A program made the translations under genes and the position numbers. Positions 34,400 through 42,855 of a stretch of DNA of 64,000 bases are shown piece after piece (position 1 is the first letter of the stretch; each line of letters begins with the position of its first letter). Below the pieces are notes generated by a model, which worked only from the letters and a program-made list of their open reading frames with translations, made no database searches and was not told where the DNA came from. Origin of the DNA: Paenibacillus ferrarius. Lineage in GTDB: Bacteria > Bacillota > Bacilli > Paenibacillales > NBRC-103111. The stretch covers positions 1 through 64,000 of the forward strand of contig NZ_MBTG01000032.1 of NCBI RefSeq assembly GCF_002027705.1, given 5' to 3'.

Positions 34400-36043
34400 T
34401 TATTTCTTCTGATTGGTCGGCCAAGCAAACTGGATGCCGAGCGCTTTCTTGGCTTGCAAAAACTGATTGTTCTGGTAAGCATACAGTTCCTGATAACCGA
34501 GGTTTTTTTCCAGCTCGATCTCTTCGTTATAGAACTTCTCCACATCGGCTTCCGACTTGGCTAGGAACATTTTGGCTCTTGCCTTCACACGGCTTTCTTC
34601 AATTTTGGCATTAATTCCCGATTCTTTCGTCCCGCCTAACGGAGTCGTCGATTCGAAGGGCAGCATATCGTACGTATATTGAGCAAAATAGTCCGTCGCT
34701 TGTTTCTTCAATGTGTTATCCAACGTTTTCGTTGTTGGCGCAGTCCTCTGAATCGGTACCCAGTTGATCAGCCAGTTCAGTGTGCCATTGCCATATTTCA
34801 GCTTGGCTTTGTTCGCATCTTCGGCATTCAGCTTATTGAACTCGTCCGACAGTTTCACTTTGCCATTCTCATCGAAGTTCCAAGCTGCGCCTTTCGGACC
34901 ATAGTTCACATTCAGACTCATCTCGTCCGTGGATAAATAATGGAATAATTTAATAATCCGATCCTGATATTTGGATTTGGAGCTAACCATGGACAGTGTC
35001 CAGCCTGTTACATTGACAGGGTCAACGTATGGCTTACTCCCCTTGCTGCCGACTACAGGCCCGACATGCACATACGTCGCTTTCGGATCCTTCTGATACA
35101 GGGCGCTCCAGTCAATATTCTTGTTCGTGTAAGCGAACACCGCACCATTGGCGACCTTTTCCTGAATCTGATTCTTGTTCAGTGTCTGGCTGTCTTCCGG
35201 CATCAAGCCCTCCCGATACAGAAGATTCAGGTACTTGTATGCTTCCAGTGATTCCGGCGTACGCTCGCGGTCAATGAGATTGCCTTGGGCATCCTCACGA
35301 GGCGCCCCGAAGAAGTTGTAAATAATCCAACTGTCAAAATATGCAGGCGTTAGCGTAAAACCATTATATTTAACGCCCGAATCCTTCACCTTGCGAAGCG
35401 CTGCGACCAAGCCATCTTTCGTTTTAAAATCGTCGGCCTTGATGCCAAGTTGCTCCATAATGTCTTGACGCGCATATAAACCTTGGTTGCTGGCGATATA
35501 GTCGCCAGGTTGGAACGTTTCCTTGGCCCAGAAATAGCTCGCGTATCCATAGAAGTGTCCGTCCGGGTTGCGGAACCAATCCTGCATGGTTTTCGCTACC
35601 TTGAAGGATGGATCATACTTCGCGATCATGGTATCCATCGGTGCAACCAAGCCGGACTTCTCGAGCACTCCGCGCTGAGGGGACCCTTTATCGACGGTGA
35701 TCACATCCGGAATGTCTCCCGCTGCGATAATAGCGCTTAGCTTATCCGAACTTCCTGAGGTGAAATCAATCGAAACGCCGGTCGCGTCTGTAATCATTTT
35801 ATCCAGCAGATCGTTGACCGCATCCCAGTTCTTCTTGTAGTAGTCCTGATCGACAAACCAGGTAATCTTGATCGGCGACTTGTCCTCTGTCGCTGCTTTC
35901 GGTGAAGCGGATGCGGTTTCCGACGATGTTGGCGCCGAAGACGACTTGCCTTGGTTGTCACCTGTGGAAGAGCAGCCTGCTAATAACGAACCAATCATCA
36001 TTAAGGCAATTCCTGACTTTTGAAAACGCTTTCTGTTATGCAT
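34400..36043 (-). CDS. Solute-binding lipoprotein of ABC importer 2 (LplA type)
   Basis: A 547-residue extracellular lipoprotein with lipobox LLAGC after a short signal peptide and a serine/threonine/alanine-rich linker. The body has DVITVDKGSPQRGVLEKSGLVAPMD and DRIIKLFHYLSTDEMSLNVNYGPKG, typical of the LplA/YtcQ group that binds oligosaccharides. It lies 86 bp behind the permease gene, with a hairpin in the gap that may stabilise its message. Confidence 0.92.
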   Translation of the reverse strand: MHNRKRFQKSGIALMMIGSLLAGCSSTGDNQGKSSSAPTSSETASASPKAATEDKSPIKITWFVDQDYYKKNWDAVNDLLDKMITDATGVSIDFTSGSSDKLSAIIAAGDIPDVITVDKGSPQRGVLEKSGLVAPMDTMIAKYDPSFKVAKTMQDWFRNPDGHFYGYASYFWAKETFQPGDYIASNQGLYARQDIMEQLGIKADDFKTKDGLVAALRKVKDSGVKYNGFTLTPAYFDSWIIYNFFGAPREDAQGNLIDRERTPESLEAYKYLNLLYREGLMPEDSQTLNKNQIQEKVANGAVFAYTNKNIDWSALYQKDPKATYVHVGPVVGSKGSKPYVDPVNVTGWTLSMVSSKSKYQDRIIKLFHYLSTDEMSLNVNYGPKGAAWNFDENGKVKLSDEFNKLNAEDANKAKLKYGNGTLNWLINWVPIQRTAPTTKTLDNTLKKQATDYFAQYTYDMLPFESTTPLGGTKESGINAKIEESRVKARAKMFLAKSEADVEKFYNEEIELEKNLGYQELYAYQNNQFLQAKKALGIQFAWPTNQKK

Positions 36044-36087
36044 TTGTTTTCCTCCCCTTCATGTACGCCTATATAGTGTTAATGTAC

Positions 36088-36118
36088 AGCAAAAGCACCC
36101 CGCTTGCATGCTTTTGCT
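36088..36118 (-). promoter_or_regulatory. Hairpin between permease and lipoprotein genes
   Basis: Stem AGCAAAAGCA / TGCTTTTGCT with an 11-nt loop and no T-run after it on the minus strand, so not a typical terminator. Such intercistronic hairpins often protect the 5' end of a highly expressed binding-protein message after processing; that role is inference. Confidence 0.45.
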
Positions 36119-36128
36119 GCTGCACAGA

Positions 36129-37019
36129 CTAACCTTTCACAGAACCAATTAAAACGCCTTTGACGAAAAACCTTTGGAGAAACGGATACACAATTAAGAT
36201 TGGAGCGGTTGCGGCCATCATCATGGCAAGCTTCAAGGTTTCGGAGCTGATCTGCTTCGCTTCCTCCGGCATATTCCCCGCTACTTGCTCACCGAACTTC
36301 TGCGCGACTGATGCATCTGTCACGATTCGCTTTAAAAACAGTTGCACGGGCTCAAGATAATCCTTAGTTGTAAAGAACAGCGCATCCGTGTAGGCATTCC
36401 AGTGATACACACAGTTGAAAAGCGCAATCGCAGCCAAAACCGGCTTGGTCAGTGGAAGAACGAGCTGCAGGAAAATGCGGTATTCGCCAGCACCATCGAT
36501 TTTCGCGGATTCTACAATCGACTCCGGGATCGTCCGGAAAAATGACATGATAATAATCATATCCCACACGCTGAACATCGTCGGCACAATGTAAACAAGG
36601 AAATTGTTCAACAAGCCGAGCTGCTTGTAAAGCAAATAGGTGGGGATCAAACCGCCGTAGAAAAACATCGTAAACAGCATGATAATCAGATACACATTAC
36701 GCCCCGCCAACGCTTTGCGCGACATGCCATAAGCAACCAGCGCAGTAAACGCGACGTGAAGAGTCGTGCCTATCAGCGAGCGAGACACCGTGATGAAATA
36801 GGCATGGTAAATCGTGTTATCGGCAAAAATCGACCTATAATTGGCGAGTGTAGACTCGCGTGGCCATAAGTAGACGCCTCCCCTCATATAATCGACTCCC
36901 TGATTCAATGAACCGACCAGCGCAAACCAGAAGGGGGCAAGCGTCAGGACGACGACGGCCAGCATGAGGAAGACATTGAAAGCAACAAACCATTGATCTC
37001 CTCTTGAGCGGATTTTCAT
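36129..37019 (-). CDS. Carbohydrate ABC importer 2, permease (LplC/YtcP type)
   Basis: A 296-residue permease with six helices. EAA loop SIVESAKIDGAGEYRIFLQLVLPLTKPVL in two blocks around the glycine; C-terminal QRFFVKGVLIGSVKG as in LplC relatives. Starts 22 bp behind the partner permease. Paralogous to the permease at 11721. Confidence 0.92.
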   Translation of the reverse strand: MKIRSRGDQWFVAFNVFLMLAVVVLTLAPFWFALVGSLNQGVDYMRGGVYLWPRESTLANYRSIFADNTIYHAYFITVSRSLIGTTLHVAFTALVAYGMSRKALAGRNVYLIIMLFTMFFYGGLIPTYLLYKQLGLLNNFLVYIVPTMFSVWDMIIIMSFFRTIPESIVESAKIDGAGEYRIFLQLVLPLTKPVLAAIALFNCVYHWNAYTDALFFTTKDYLEPVQLFLKRIVTDASVAQKFGEQVAGNMPEEAKQISSETLKLAMMMAATAPILIVYPFLQRFFVKGVLIGSVKG

Positions 37020-37041
37020 TAGTGGCTCCTCCTGAGTGAAG

Positions 37042-38004
37042 TTAGAACAGACTATTACCGGATATTTTACGCGTGACTTGATTGGCGCCGATCAGCAGAA
37101 TCAAGGCGACCAGTGATTTGGCAAGCCCCACGGCTGTCGAGTAAGAATATCGCATTTGCTGCAGTCCCACCTTGTAGACGTAAGTGTCAATCGTTTCACT
37201 GACATTCAGGTTCAGCGGATTCTGCATGACCAGCATCTGTTCAATACCGGTATTCAGAATCGAGCTGACAGCAAAAATAAGCATAATGACGATCGTTCCC
37301 ATAATGCTGGGCACTGTAATGTACCACATACGCTGGAACCTCCCGGCGCCGTCGATTTTGGCCGCTTCGTACAGCTCCTGATCGACCCCGGCAATGGCCG
37401 CAATGTAGATGATAGCGCCCCACCCGATTCCCTTCAGCATCTCCGACCCGACCATGATGAACCAGAATAACTCCGGCTTGCCCATGAAATTGAGCGGTTC
37501 ATTGATGAGGTGCAGCTGCAGCAAGATCATGTTGATGACCCCGTTCGAGGGTGACAGCACGGTCATAATTAAACCGCCGAAGATGACCCAAGAGACGAAG
37601 TGAGGCAAATAAGAAATCGTTTGCACAAAGCGTTTGAACTTCGCTGTCGTCAGTTCGTTCAGAAACAGCGCGAACACGATTGGCGCCGGAAATCCAAAAA
37701 TGAGAACGAGGATATTCATGGCCAGCGTATTGCGCAGCACGTTCATAAAATTAGCATCGGTAAAGAACTCCCGAAAATGGGCCAAACCAACCCAAGGCGA
37801 TCCCGACACACCTAAAAATAGATCATAATCCTTGAACGCAATCAATATTCCATACATGGGAATGTAGGAAAATATTAGCAGGAACAGCACCCCTGGCCAT
37901 ACCATGCTTTGCAGGGCGAACTGGCTTTTCCATCTTGTATGGCGGCTAGTAGCCGCTTTGCCTGCTGCGCGAAAGGGACGATCTGTCGTTACGGCTCTTT
38001 CCAC
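37042..38004 (-). CDS. Carbohydrate ABC importer 2, permease (LplB type)
   Basis: A 320-residue permease, first gene of the importer 2 operon. Six helices; EAA loop ELYEAAKIDGAGRFQRMWYITVPSIMG in family form. It starts with GTG, GGGGGCAAG 3 bp upstream. As with importer 1 no ATPase is encoded nearby. The 270 bp before it are shared with the divergent kinase gene and hold a direct-repeat operator candidate. Confidence 0.92.
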   Translation of the reverse strand: MERAVTTDRPFRAAGKAATSRHTRWKSQFALQSMVWPGVLFLLIFSYIPMYGILIAFKDYDLFLGVSGSPWVGLAHFREFFTDANFMNVLRNTLAMNILVLIFGFPAPIVFALFLNELTTAKFKRFVQTISYLPHFVSWVIFGGLIMTVLSPSNGVINMILLQLHLINEPLNFMGKPELFWFIMVGSEMLKGIGWGAIIYIAAIAGVDQELYEAAKIDGAGRFQRMWYITVPSIMGTIVIMLIFAVSSILNTGIEQMLVMQNPLNLNVSETIDTYVYKVGLQQMRYSYSTAVGLAKSLVALILLIGANQVTRKISGNSLF

Positions 38005-38155
38005 TTCTTGCCCCCTGTCTCGTTATTCACTGAACATGGCATCTGCGTAAATAACGTTTGCATTTTTTTGATCCGAAATCGCTTTACTGCGGCTTGCCTC
38101 TTGCCAACGACTTCGGAGGTATACGTCTACTATACGTTCTGTAAGCGCTTATAAA

Positions 38156-38190
38156 AATATCTTCATTTTTGTTTTAATACCTTCATTTTG
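38156..38190. promoter_or_regulatory. Candidate YesN operator of locus 2, intergenic site
   Basis: Two direct copies of CTTCATTTT start exactly 20 bp apart at 38161 and 38181, within a longer match ATATCTTCATTTT / ATACCTTCATTTT. It lies between the divergent importer operon and kinase gene. The same pair with the same spacing stands at 45311-45340 before the FAD oxidoreductase gene. Confidence 0.55.
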
Positions 38191-38274
38191 GATGGGCAAG
38201 CAGCGAGGGAGGTTTCTAACACACCTTGTCGAATAGGGTAAAAAACAACTTCTCTCGGGAAAGTAGGTCTGCCA

Positions 38275-40017
38275 TTGCGCCGCTATCTGAACACCATGAG
38301 CCTCAAAAGTAAAGTGACTCTCGCCTTTGTCCTGCTGATTCTGCTGCCTTTCATCGTGCTGGGCTTGTATACCTACGACCAAACGCAACGCTACATGAGA
38401 GATCAGTTGGTTGCGAATTCGCAAATGACCTTGAAGCAAGTAAAATCTACGATTGAGAACAAAACCGAACTCATTGAAAGCGTTAGCAACAGCATCACGT
38501 ACAATTATCGCTTGCAGCAATTTCTGGCTGCCCCCTACTCGCAAGCCAATAATTCCTTAGATGACTATTTCAGCTATGCCGTACCGCTCATTAATTACGC
38601 CATGCTGTTCCAAAAAATCAATACAGAGAAAATATCGGTGTATATGAGCAACGAAACGATTCCGGAAGGATTCGGGGCCTTTTACCATGAAACGAAAGCG
38701 ATACAGGAGCCTTGGTATGATACCTTCAAACATGCTGAGAAAAAGTCCCTGTGGGTGATTCGCCAAAGCCAGGAGCTTGGAGAAACGTTCGGGTATATGC
38801 AGAAAATAATCTCCCTGGAAGACCGTGATCTCGGTTTTACCCTTGTCGATGTGCGGCCAAGCGATCTGCTTGATCCTATCGCACGAATAGCAGAAAGCAA
38901 CCGGCATATTGTCCTCATGGACGCCCAAGGCCGCATTCTTTTTCCTGAAGGATCAGGTGCAGCTGATCGCGCTCCATCGCTCAAGCCTCCTCCATCTGGA
39001 AGCTACGTCATTCAAAATAACCAGCTATTCATTTCGGAGCCGATAAAGGGACTCGACTTATCCATGCTGATGACGATTACACTGCCAAGATCGTTCGGCT
39101 CTCTTCGGGTGGTGACGAATCTCGCCTTCCTCACGTCAATGGTTTTACTATTGTTTGCTTTTTATTCAGTGCTGAAGTTCGCTTTAAGAAAAATGAAAAC
39201 GAGCATTGGGCAGATGGCACATGCCATTGAATCTGGCTTCGAGCCCATTCCGAACGATCGGCAGGATGAATTCGGGGTGATCACCGAGAAATTTAACCTA
39301 CTGTTAAATAAGATCACCGTGCTGATGAAAGATCGGATCCGCCAGGAAACGATGCACAAAGATGCCCAGTTCATCGCGCTCCAGTCCCAGATCAACCCGC
39401 ATTTCATCTACAACACCCTGGATATGTTTAGCGCCAAGATGGAGCTTGCCGGCCAATTTGACGTTTCGGATGCCATGGCCGATTTTGGGAAAATGATGCG
39501 GTACAACATGGACAATCAGTTCCGTTTTACAACACTGGAATCGGAAATCCGCTACCTGGAACAGTATATGAACTTGCAGAAGATCAAGTATGGCGACAAT
39601 ATCGAATTAGGCATTCGCGTGCCTGACACGCTTCTTCCCTTTCAGATCATTCGCTTTATTCTGCAACCCATCGTTGAGAACAGCATCAAGCACGGTTTCC
39701 CGCAGCAAGAAACCCTGCGCATCGAGCTTGACATCTCGCTGCAGCCGGACAACACTATTCGGCTGTCCATCCATGACAACGGCCCTGGCATAGCACCCCA
39801 GCGGCTGCTTGAACTAAATGAACGGTTTCGTACGTCCGCCTATAACCCAAGCAGCAGCCCTCTCAGGGAGAGCATTGGTCTTGGCAATATCAACGAAAGA
39901 TTGAAGCTGTATTACGGAGAGGACTATTCCATTCGACTCGACAGTGTGCCAGGCCAATATGCCGAAACGATTCTAACCATTCCTTACAATGCCAGAGAGG
40001 AAGACAGCCATGTATAG
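38275..40017 (+). CDS. Sensor histidine kinase (YesM family)
   Basis: A 580-residue membrane kinase. Helix 1 at about 15-33, extracellular sensor to about 280, helix 2 (LAFLTSMVLLLFAFYSVL), HAMP, then SQINPHFIYNTLD with the phospho-acceptor His, PIVENSIKHG and DNGPGI of the ATP domain. The TTG at 38275 has a weak AGG before it; the ATG at 38296 is an alternative. Last codons overlap the regulator start by 8 bp (ATGTATAG). Senses a signal, probably the substrate of importer 2, outside the cell. Confidence 0.9.
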   Translation: MRRYLNTMSLKSKVTLAFVLLILLPFIVLGLYTYDQTQRYMRDQLVANSQMTLKQVKSTIENKTELIESVSNSITYNYRLQQFLAAPYSQANNSLDDYFSYAVPLINYAMLFQKINTEKISVYMSNETIPEGFGAFYHETKAIQEPWYDTFKHAEKKSLWVIRQSQELGETFGYMQKIISLEDRDLGFTLVDVRPSDLLDPIARIAESNRHIVLMDAQGRILFPEGSGAADRAPSLKPPPSGSYVIQNNQLFISEPIKGLDLSMLMTITLPRSFGSLRVVTNLAFLTSMVLLLFAFYSVLKFALRKMKTSIGQMAHAIESGFEPIPNDRQDEFGVITEKFNLLLNKITVLMKDRIRQETMHKDAQFIALQSQINPHFIYNTLDMFSAKMELAGQFDVSDAMADFGKMMRYNMDNQFRFTTLESEIRYLEQYMNLQKIKYGDNIELGIRVPDTLLPFQIIRFILQPIVENSIKHGFPQQETLRIELDISLQPDNTIRLSIHDNGPGIAPQRLLELNERFRTSAYNPSSSPLRESIGLGNINERLKLYYGEDYSIRLDSVPGQYAETILTIPYNAREEDSHV

Positions 40018-41617
40018 TGTGTTAATCATTGATGACGAGGAATTGATAGGTGATGGGGTCAAAGCTAAGCTGGAACGGGCTGGCTTACCAGTTGTGGGAA
40101 AAATCAATGTCGCCTACGGAGGCCTGCAAGGGCTTAAAGCTGCCGAGGAGATAAAGCCGCATATTATTATCACCGATATGCGCATGCCAGAAGTGGATGG
40201 CATTCAGCTGATTCGACAGCTCTCCCAGCAGCTGCCGCTAACGAAATTTATCATGCTGAGCGGGCATGACGATTATAGCTATGTTCGGGATGCTTTTAAA
40301 TACGGCGTGCTTGACTATCTGCTGAAGCCCGCCAGCTCCGCAGAGCTGGCGGGCCAAGTGCAGGCAGCCATCGCCGCCATCGAAGCGGACAGCCGCCAAG
40401 CCCTCGCGTTGGAGCGAACCCAGCAGGATAAGCAAACCTTGCTCGCTGCTAGACTGAATTTGCTGCTGAACGCCGCTGCTGAGAAAGATGAACGCCTCCT
40501 GCAGCCCTCCTCTCTCGTGACTGACACGCATGACCTTCCAGACATGCTGGAGTCGTGGCATATGCTCGAATGTTTCTTTGTCCATCCTTCCTTTGCCGTT
40601 GGTTTATTCAGCATGGGTGAAGCGGCCTTCAGCACAAGAGCGCTAGCACGCACCGATGCATGCTTGAATCAGTCGATTCGTGCATCCGGATACACAGCCC
40701 AGCTTCAAACACTTGCTTTTCACGATACGCAAGGGAAGGTTTATGCTGTTTTCAACTTGGCTGAAACGCTCCCCTTGGACGCGTTTAACGCCCTGCTTCG
40801 TGAGACGGTTGAACAGCTGAGCCTGGATAGCTCGGATAAGCCCGTCGTTTCCGTCAGTAAGATCGGAGGATTAAAGGATTTGCCGCAGCTATACAGGCAA
40901 GCACAGCTTGCCATGTCTTACCGAATTTTGCGGGAGCCTGACACGGTGCTGTATCTGAATGAGCCTCCAAAACGACAGGATGAGTGGCTTCCCGCCCGCA
41001 AAGATATTGATGAGCTCCGGCAATCAGTTGAAACACTTCAATTGGAGCGTATCCATCTTTGGATCGATCGTTGGCTGCCCGACAGTCTGGTTGAGCGAAT
41101 ATCTCTAGAGCAGTTGGAGGCCGTCTTCGATCTCTTAATGACGGGAATTCATCGGCATTTCAATAGCCGCCTCATCTTTGAAGAAAACGAGCAGGCCCAG
41201 GCATTCACCAGCTTCCATACCCTGCATGACCTTCGTCAGTATTTAAAAGGTTATGTCTATACGGCCAAGCAGCTTGTATCCGAAAGCACGAGCTTGGAGG
41301 GAGCCGTCATTGGAGATGCGATGTCATACGTTCGGCAACATTTTTATCGCGAAATTCAACTTGCAGAAGTGGCAAATCGGGTATCCATGAACTACTCTTA
41401 TTTCAGCAAGCTGTTTAAAGAACGGATGGGGTTGACCTTTACCGCTTACCTGACCAAGATACGCATGGAGGAAGCGCAAAAACTCTTGAAGGACCCCGCT
41501 TTGCGCATCCATGAAATTTCGGAAAAGGTCGGTTACAGCAACCCTTATCATTTCTCGCGGGCTTTTAAAAACCACTGTGGCATTTCTCCCAAGGAGTTTC
41601 GCAATACAATGCAATGA
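40010..41617 (+). CDS. Response regulator with AraC-type DNA-binding domain (YesN family)
   Basis: A 535-residue regulator from the ATG at 40010, which has AGAGGAAG upstream and gives MYSVLIIDDEE. Receiver with Asp56 in ITDMRMP; middle region; C-terminal double HTH with LAEVANRVSMNYSYFSKLFKERMG and IHEISEKVGYSNPYHFSRAFKNHCG. Translationally coupled to the kinase. It probably activates importer 2 and the FAD oxidoreductase operon through the 20-bp-spaced repeats. Paralogous to the regulator at 15437. Confidence 0.92.
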   Translation: MYSVLIIDDEELIGDGVKAKLERAGLPVVGKINVAYGGLQGLKAAEEIKPHIIITDMRMPEVDGIQLIRQLSQQLPLTKFIMLSGHDDYSYVRDAFKYGVLDYLLKPASSAELAGQVQAAIAAIEADSRQALALERTQQDKQTLLAARLNLLLNAAAEKDERLLQPSSLVTDTHDLPDMLESWHMLECFFVHPSFAVGLFSMGEAAFSTRALARTDACLNQSIRASGYTAQLQTLAFHDTQGKVYAVFNLAETLPLDAFNALLRETVEQLSLDSSDKPVVSVSKIGGLKDLPQLYRQAQLAMSYRILREPDTVLYLNEPPKRQDEWLPARKDIDELRQSVETLQLERIHLWIDRWLPDSLVERISLEQLEAVFDLLMTGIHRHFNSRLIFEENEQAQAFTSFHTLHDLRQYLKGYVYTAKQLVSESTSLEGAVIGDAMSYVRQHFYREIQLAEVANRVSMNYSYFSKLFKERMGLTFTAYLTKIRMEEAQKLLKDPALRIHEISEKVGYSNPYHFSRAFKNHCGISPKEFRNTMQ

Positions 41618-41621
41618 AAGC

Positions 41622-41655
41622 AAGCCCCGGTATCGATATCGACCGGGGCTTGCTT
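41622..41655. terminator. Bidirectional terminator between convergent genes
   Basis: Perfect stem GCAAGCCCCGGTCGATA-type: GCAAGCCCCGGTATCGATAT on one side pairs with its complement ending GACCGGGGCTTGC. T-runs follow in both directions, and both flanking genes end within 15 bp. Confidence 0.85.
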
Positions 41656-41669
41656 CGTTATTATTCCCT

Positions 41670-42767
41670 TTATGATTCACTCATATAGATCTTCAACGCC
41701 TGAGCCAAACGCCTGCCTAACCGCCGAAGTGAATCCGTCGTATACTGCATATTGACGAGACCGAAATAGGGGATTTCCATCGAAACAGCCATGGGTACGT
41801 TCTTCTGAATCATAAATGATGAGCAAGTGGGATACGGCTGGTTCCAATCGTCGCCCATCTCTATATCATAGGTCGGATCGTACGGGATCTCCCGATTGTT
41901 GTCTAAACCCTGCGTCAGATCATACAGCAATTGCCCTAGTCGCTCGATCCGGCGGTCTGCCTCGGTACCTGTCTTAACGAAAAAGACATGATCATTGCGT
42001 TCGCCCCATTTGTGCGGGCAATGGAAGTCAATGCCGACTTCGGGCTGCAGAAAACTCACATATCGCATAATCGCTGGTGTAGCTGCATAAGCGGGTTGAT
42101 CGATGTAATCCCGGTTATGGTCGTGTGGCGCCCTTCCTTTACCTTGATCACCATTTTCGACCCCGTCTATGTCAACGAAAGGTACGAAATGTATGCAAAA
42201 TTGATCGAGAATCCCAGATACTGAATGTTCCTCTATGAATAGCTCCAACAAACCCTCCAATACGTAGTTCACCGTCGATTCGCAGGCATGGTGACGACTG
42301 GAAAAGAAAATATGCTGCGGCGCATCCGCGTTGCCGATTAGTAAGAGAGGCACTTCTCTCTTTTGTTCAGATAGGCAAAGGGTATCACGACGCACAATCG
42401 AATAATCCTTGAATTTATCATAAAATCTTTCAAAATGCAGCAATTGATAGGGCAGCGAAAATGCGAAATAAACTTCGGGGTGATCCGAAACGAATCGGTA
42501 AACGAATGATTTGGAGTTAATTAAACTTTGTTCTCCGAGCCATGTCCAGTTCATGCCATCTAAGCTATAAGCCGGTCCCCATGGTCCAATCACTTCGCCA
42601 TTCATGAATTCGAAGACGATTTCCCTTTCTTCTTCACAGCGAATACAGAAGTTCCAGTAAAACCACCAATAGGAGGAATCACGGATGTCCTGCTCCAACC
42701 TCACAACTTTATCCAGGGAGACTACCTTTATATTGCCGCCTGCATAGTCCGAACGAATGTAAATCAC
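41670..42767 (-). CDS. M14-like zinc carboxypeptidase
   Basis: A 365-residue protein: N-terminal beta domain (about 1-125) then a zinc peptidase domain of the M14 type. Zinc ligands His160 and Glu163 in RHHACES and His249 in DFHCPH; substrate-binding Asn218-Arg219 in HNRDY; general base candidate Glu331 in SMEIPYFG. No signal peptide. M14 relatives of this kind remove amino acids from peptides or side chains; why one sits in a polysaccharide locus is unclear. It follows the FAD oxidoreductase gene by 88 bp on the same strand. Confidence 0.82.
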   Translation of the reverse strand: MIYIRSDYAGGNIKVVSLDKVVRLEQDIRDSSYWWFYWNFCIRCEEEREIVFEFMNGEVIGPWGPAYSLDGMNWTWLGEQSLINSKSFVYRFVSDHPEVYFAFSLPYQLLHFERFYDKFKDYSIVRRDTLCLSEQKREVPLLLIGNADAPQHIFFSSRHHACESTVNYVLEGLLELFIEEHSVSGILDQFCIHFVPFVDIDGVENGDQGKGRAPHDHNRDYIDQPAYAATPAIMRYVSFLQPEVGIDFHCPHKWGERNDHVFFVKTGTEADRRIERLGQLLYDLTQGLDNNREIPYDPTYDIEMGDDWNQPYPTCSSFMIQKNVPMAVSMEIPYFGLVNMQYTTDSLRRLGRRLAQALKIYMSES

Positions 42768-42855
42768 GCGCAGCCCTCCTTTAGACCGTTTGTGTCCGTA
42801 TTTGGCATATCCAACCTATGGAAATAATATCCATCTCCCTCTGTTGTTATCTATC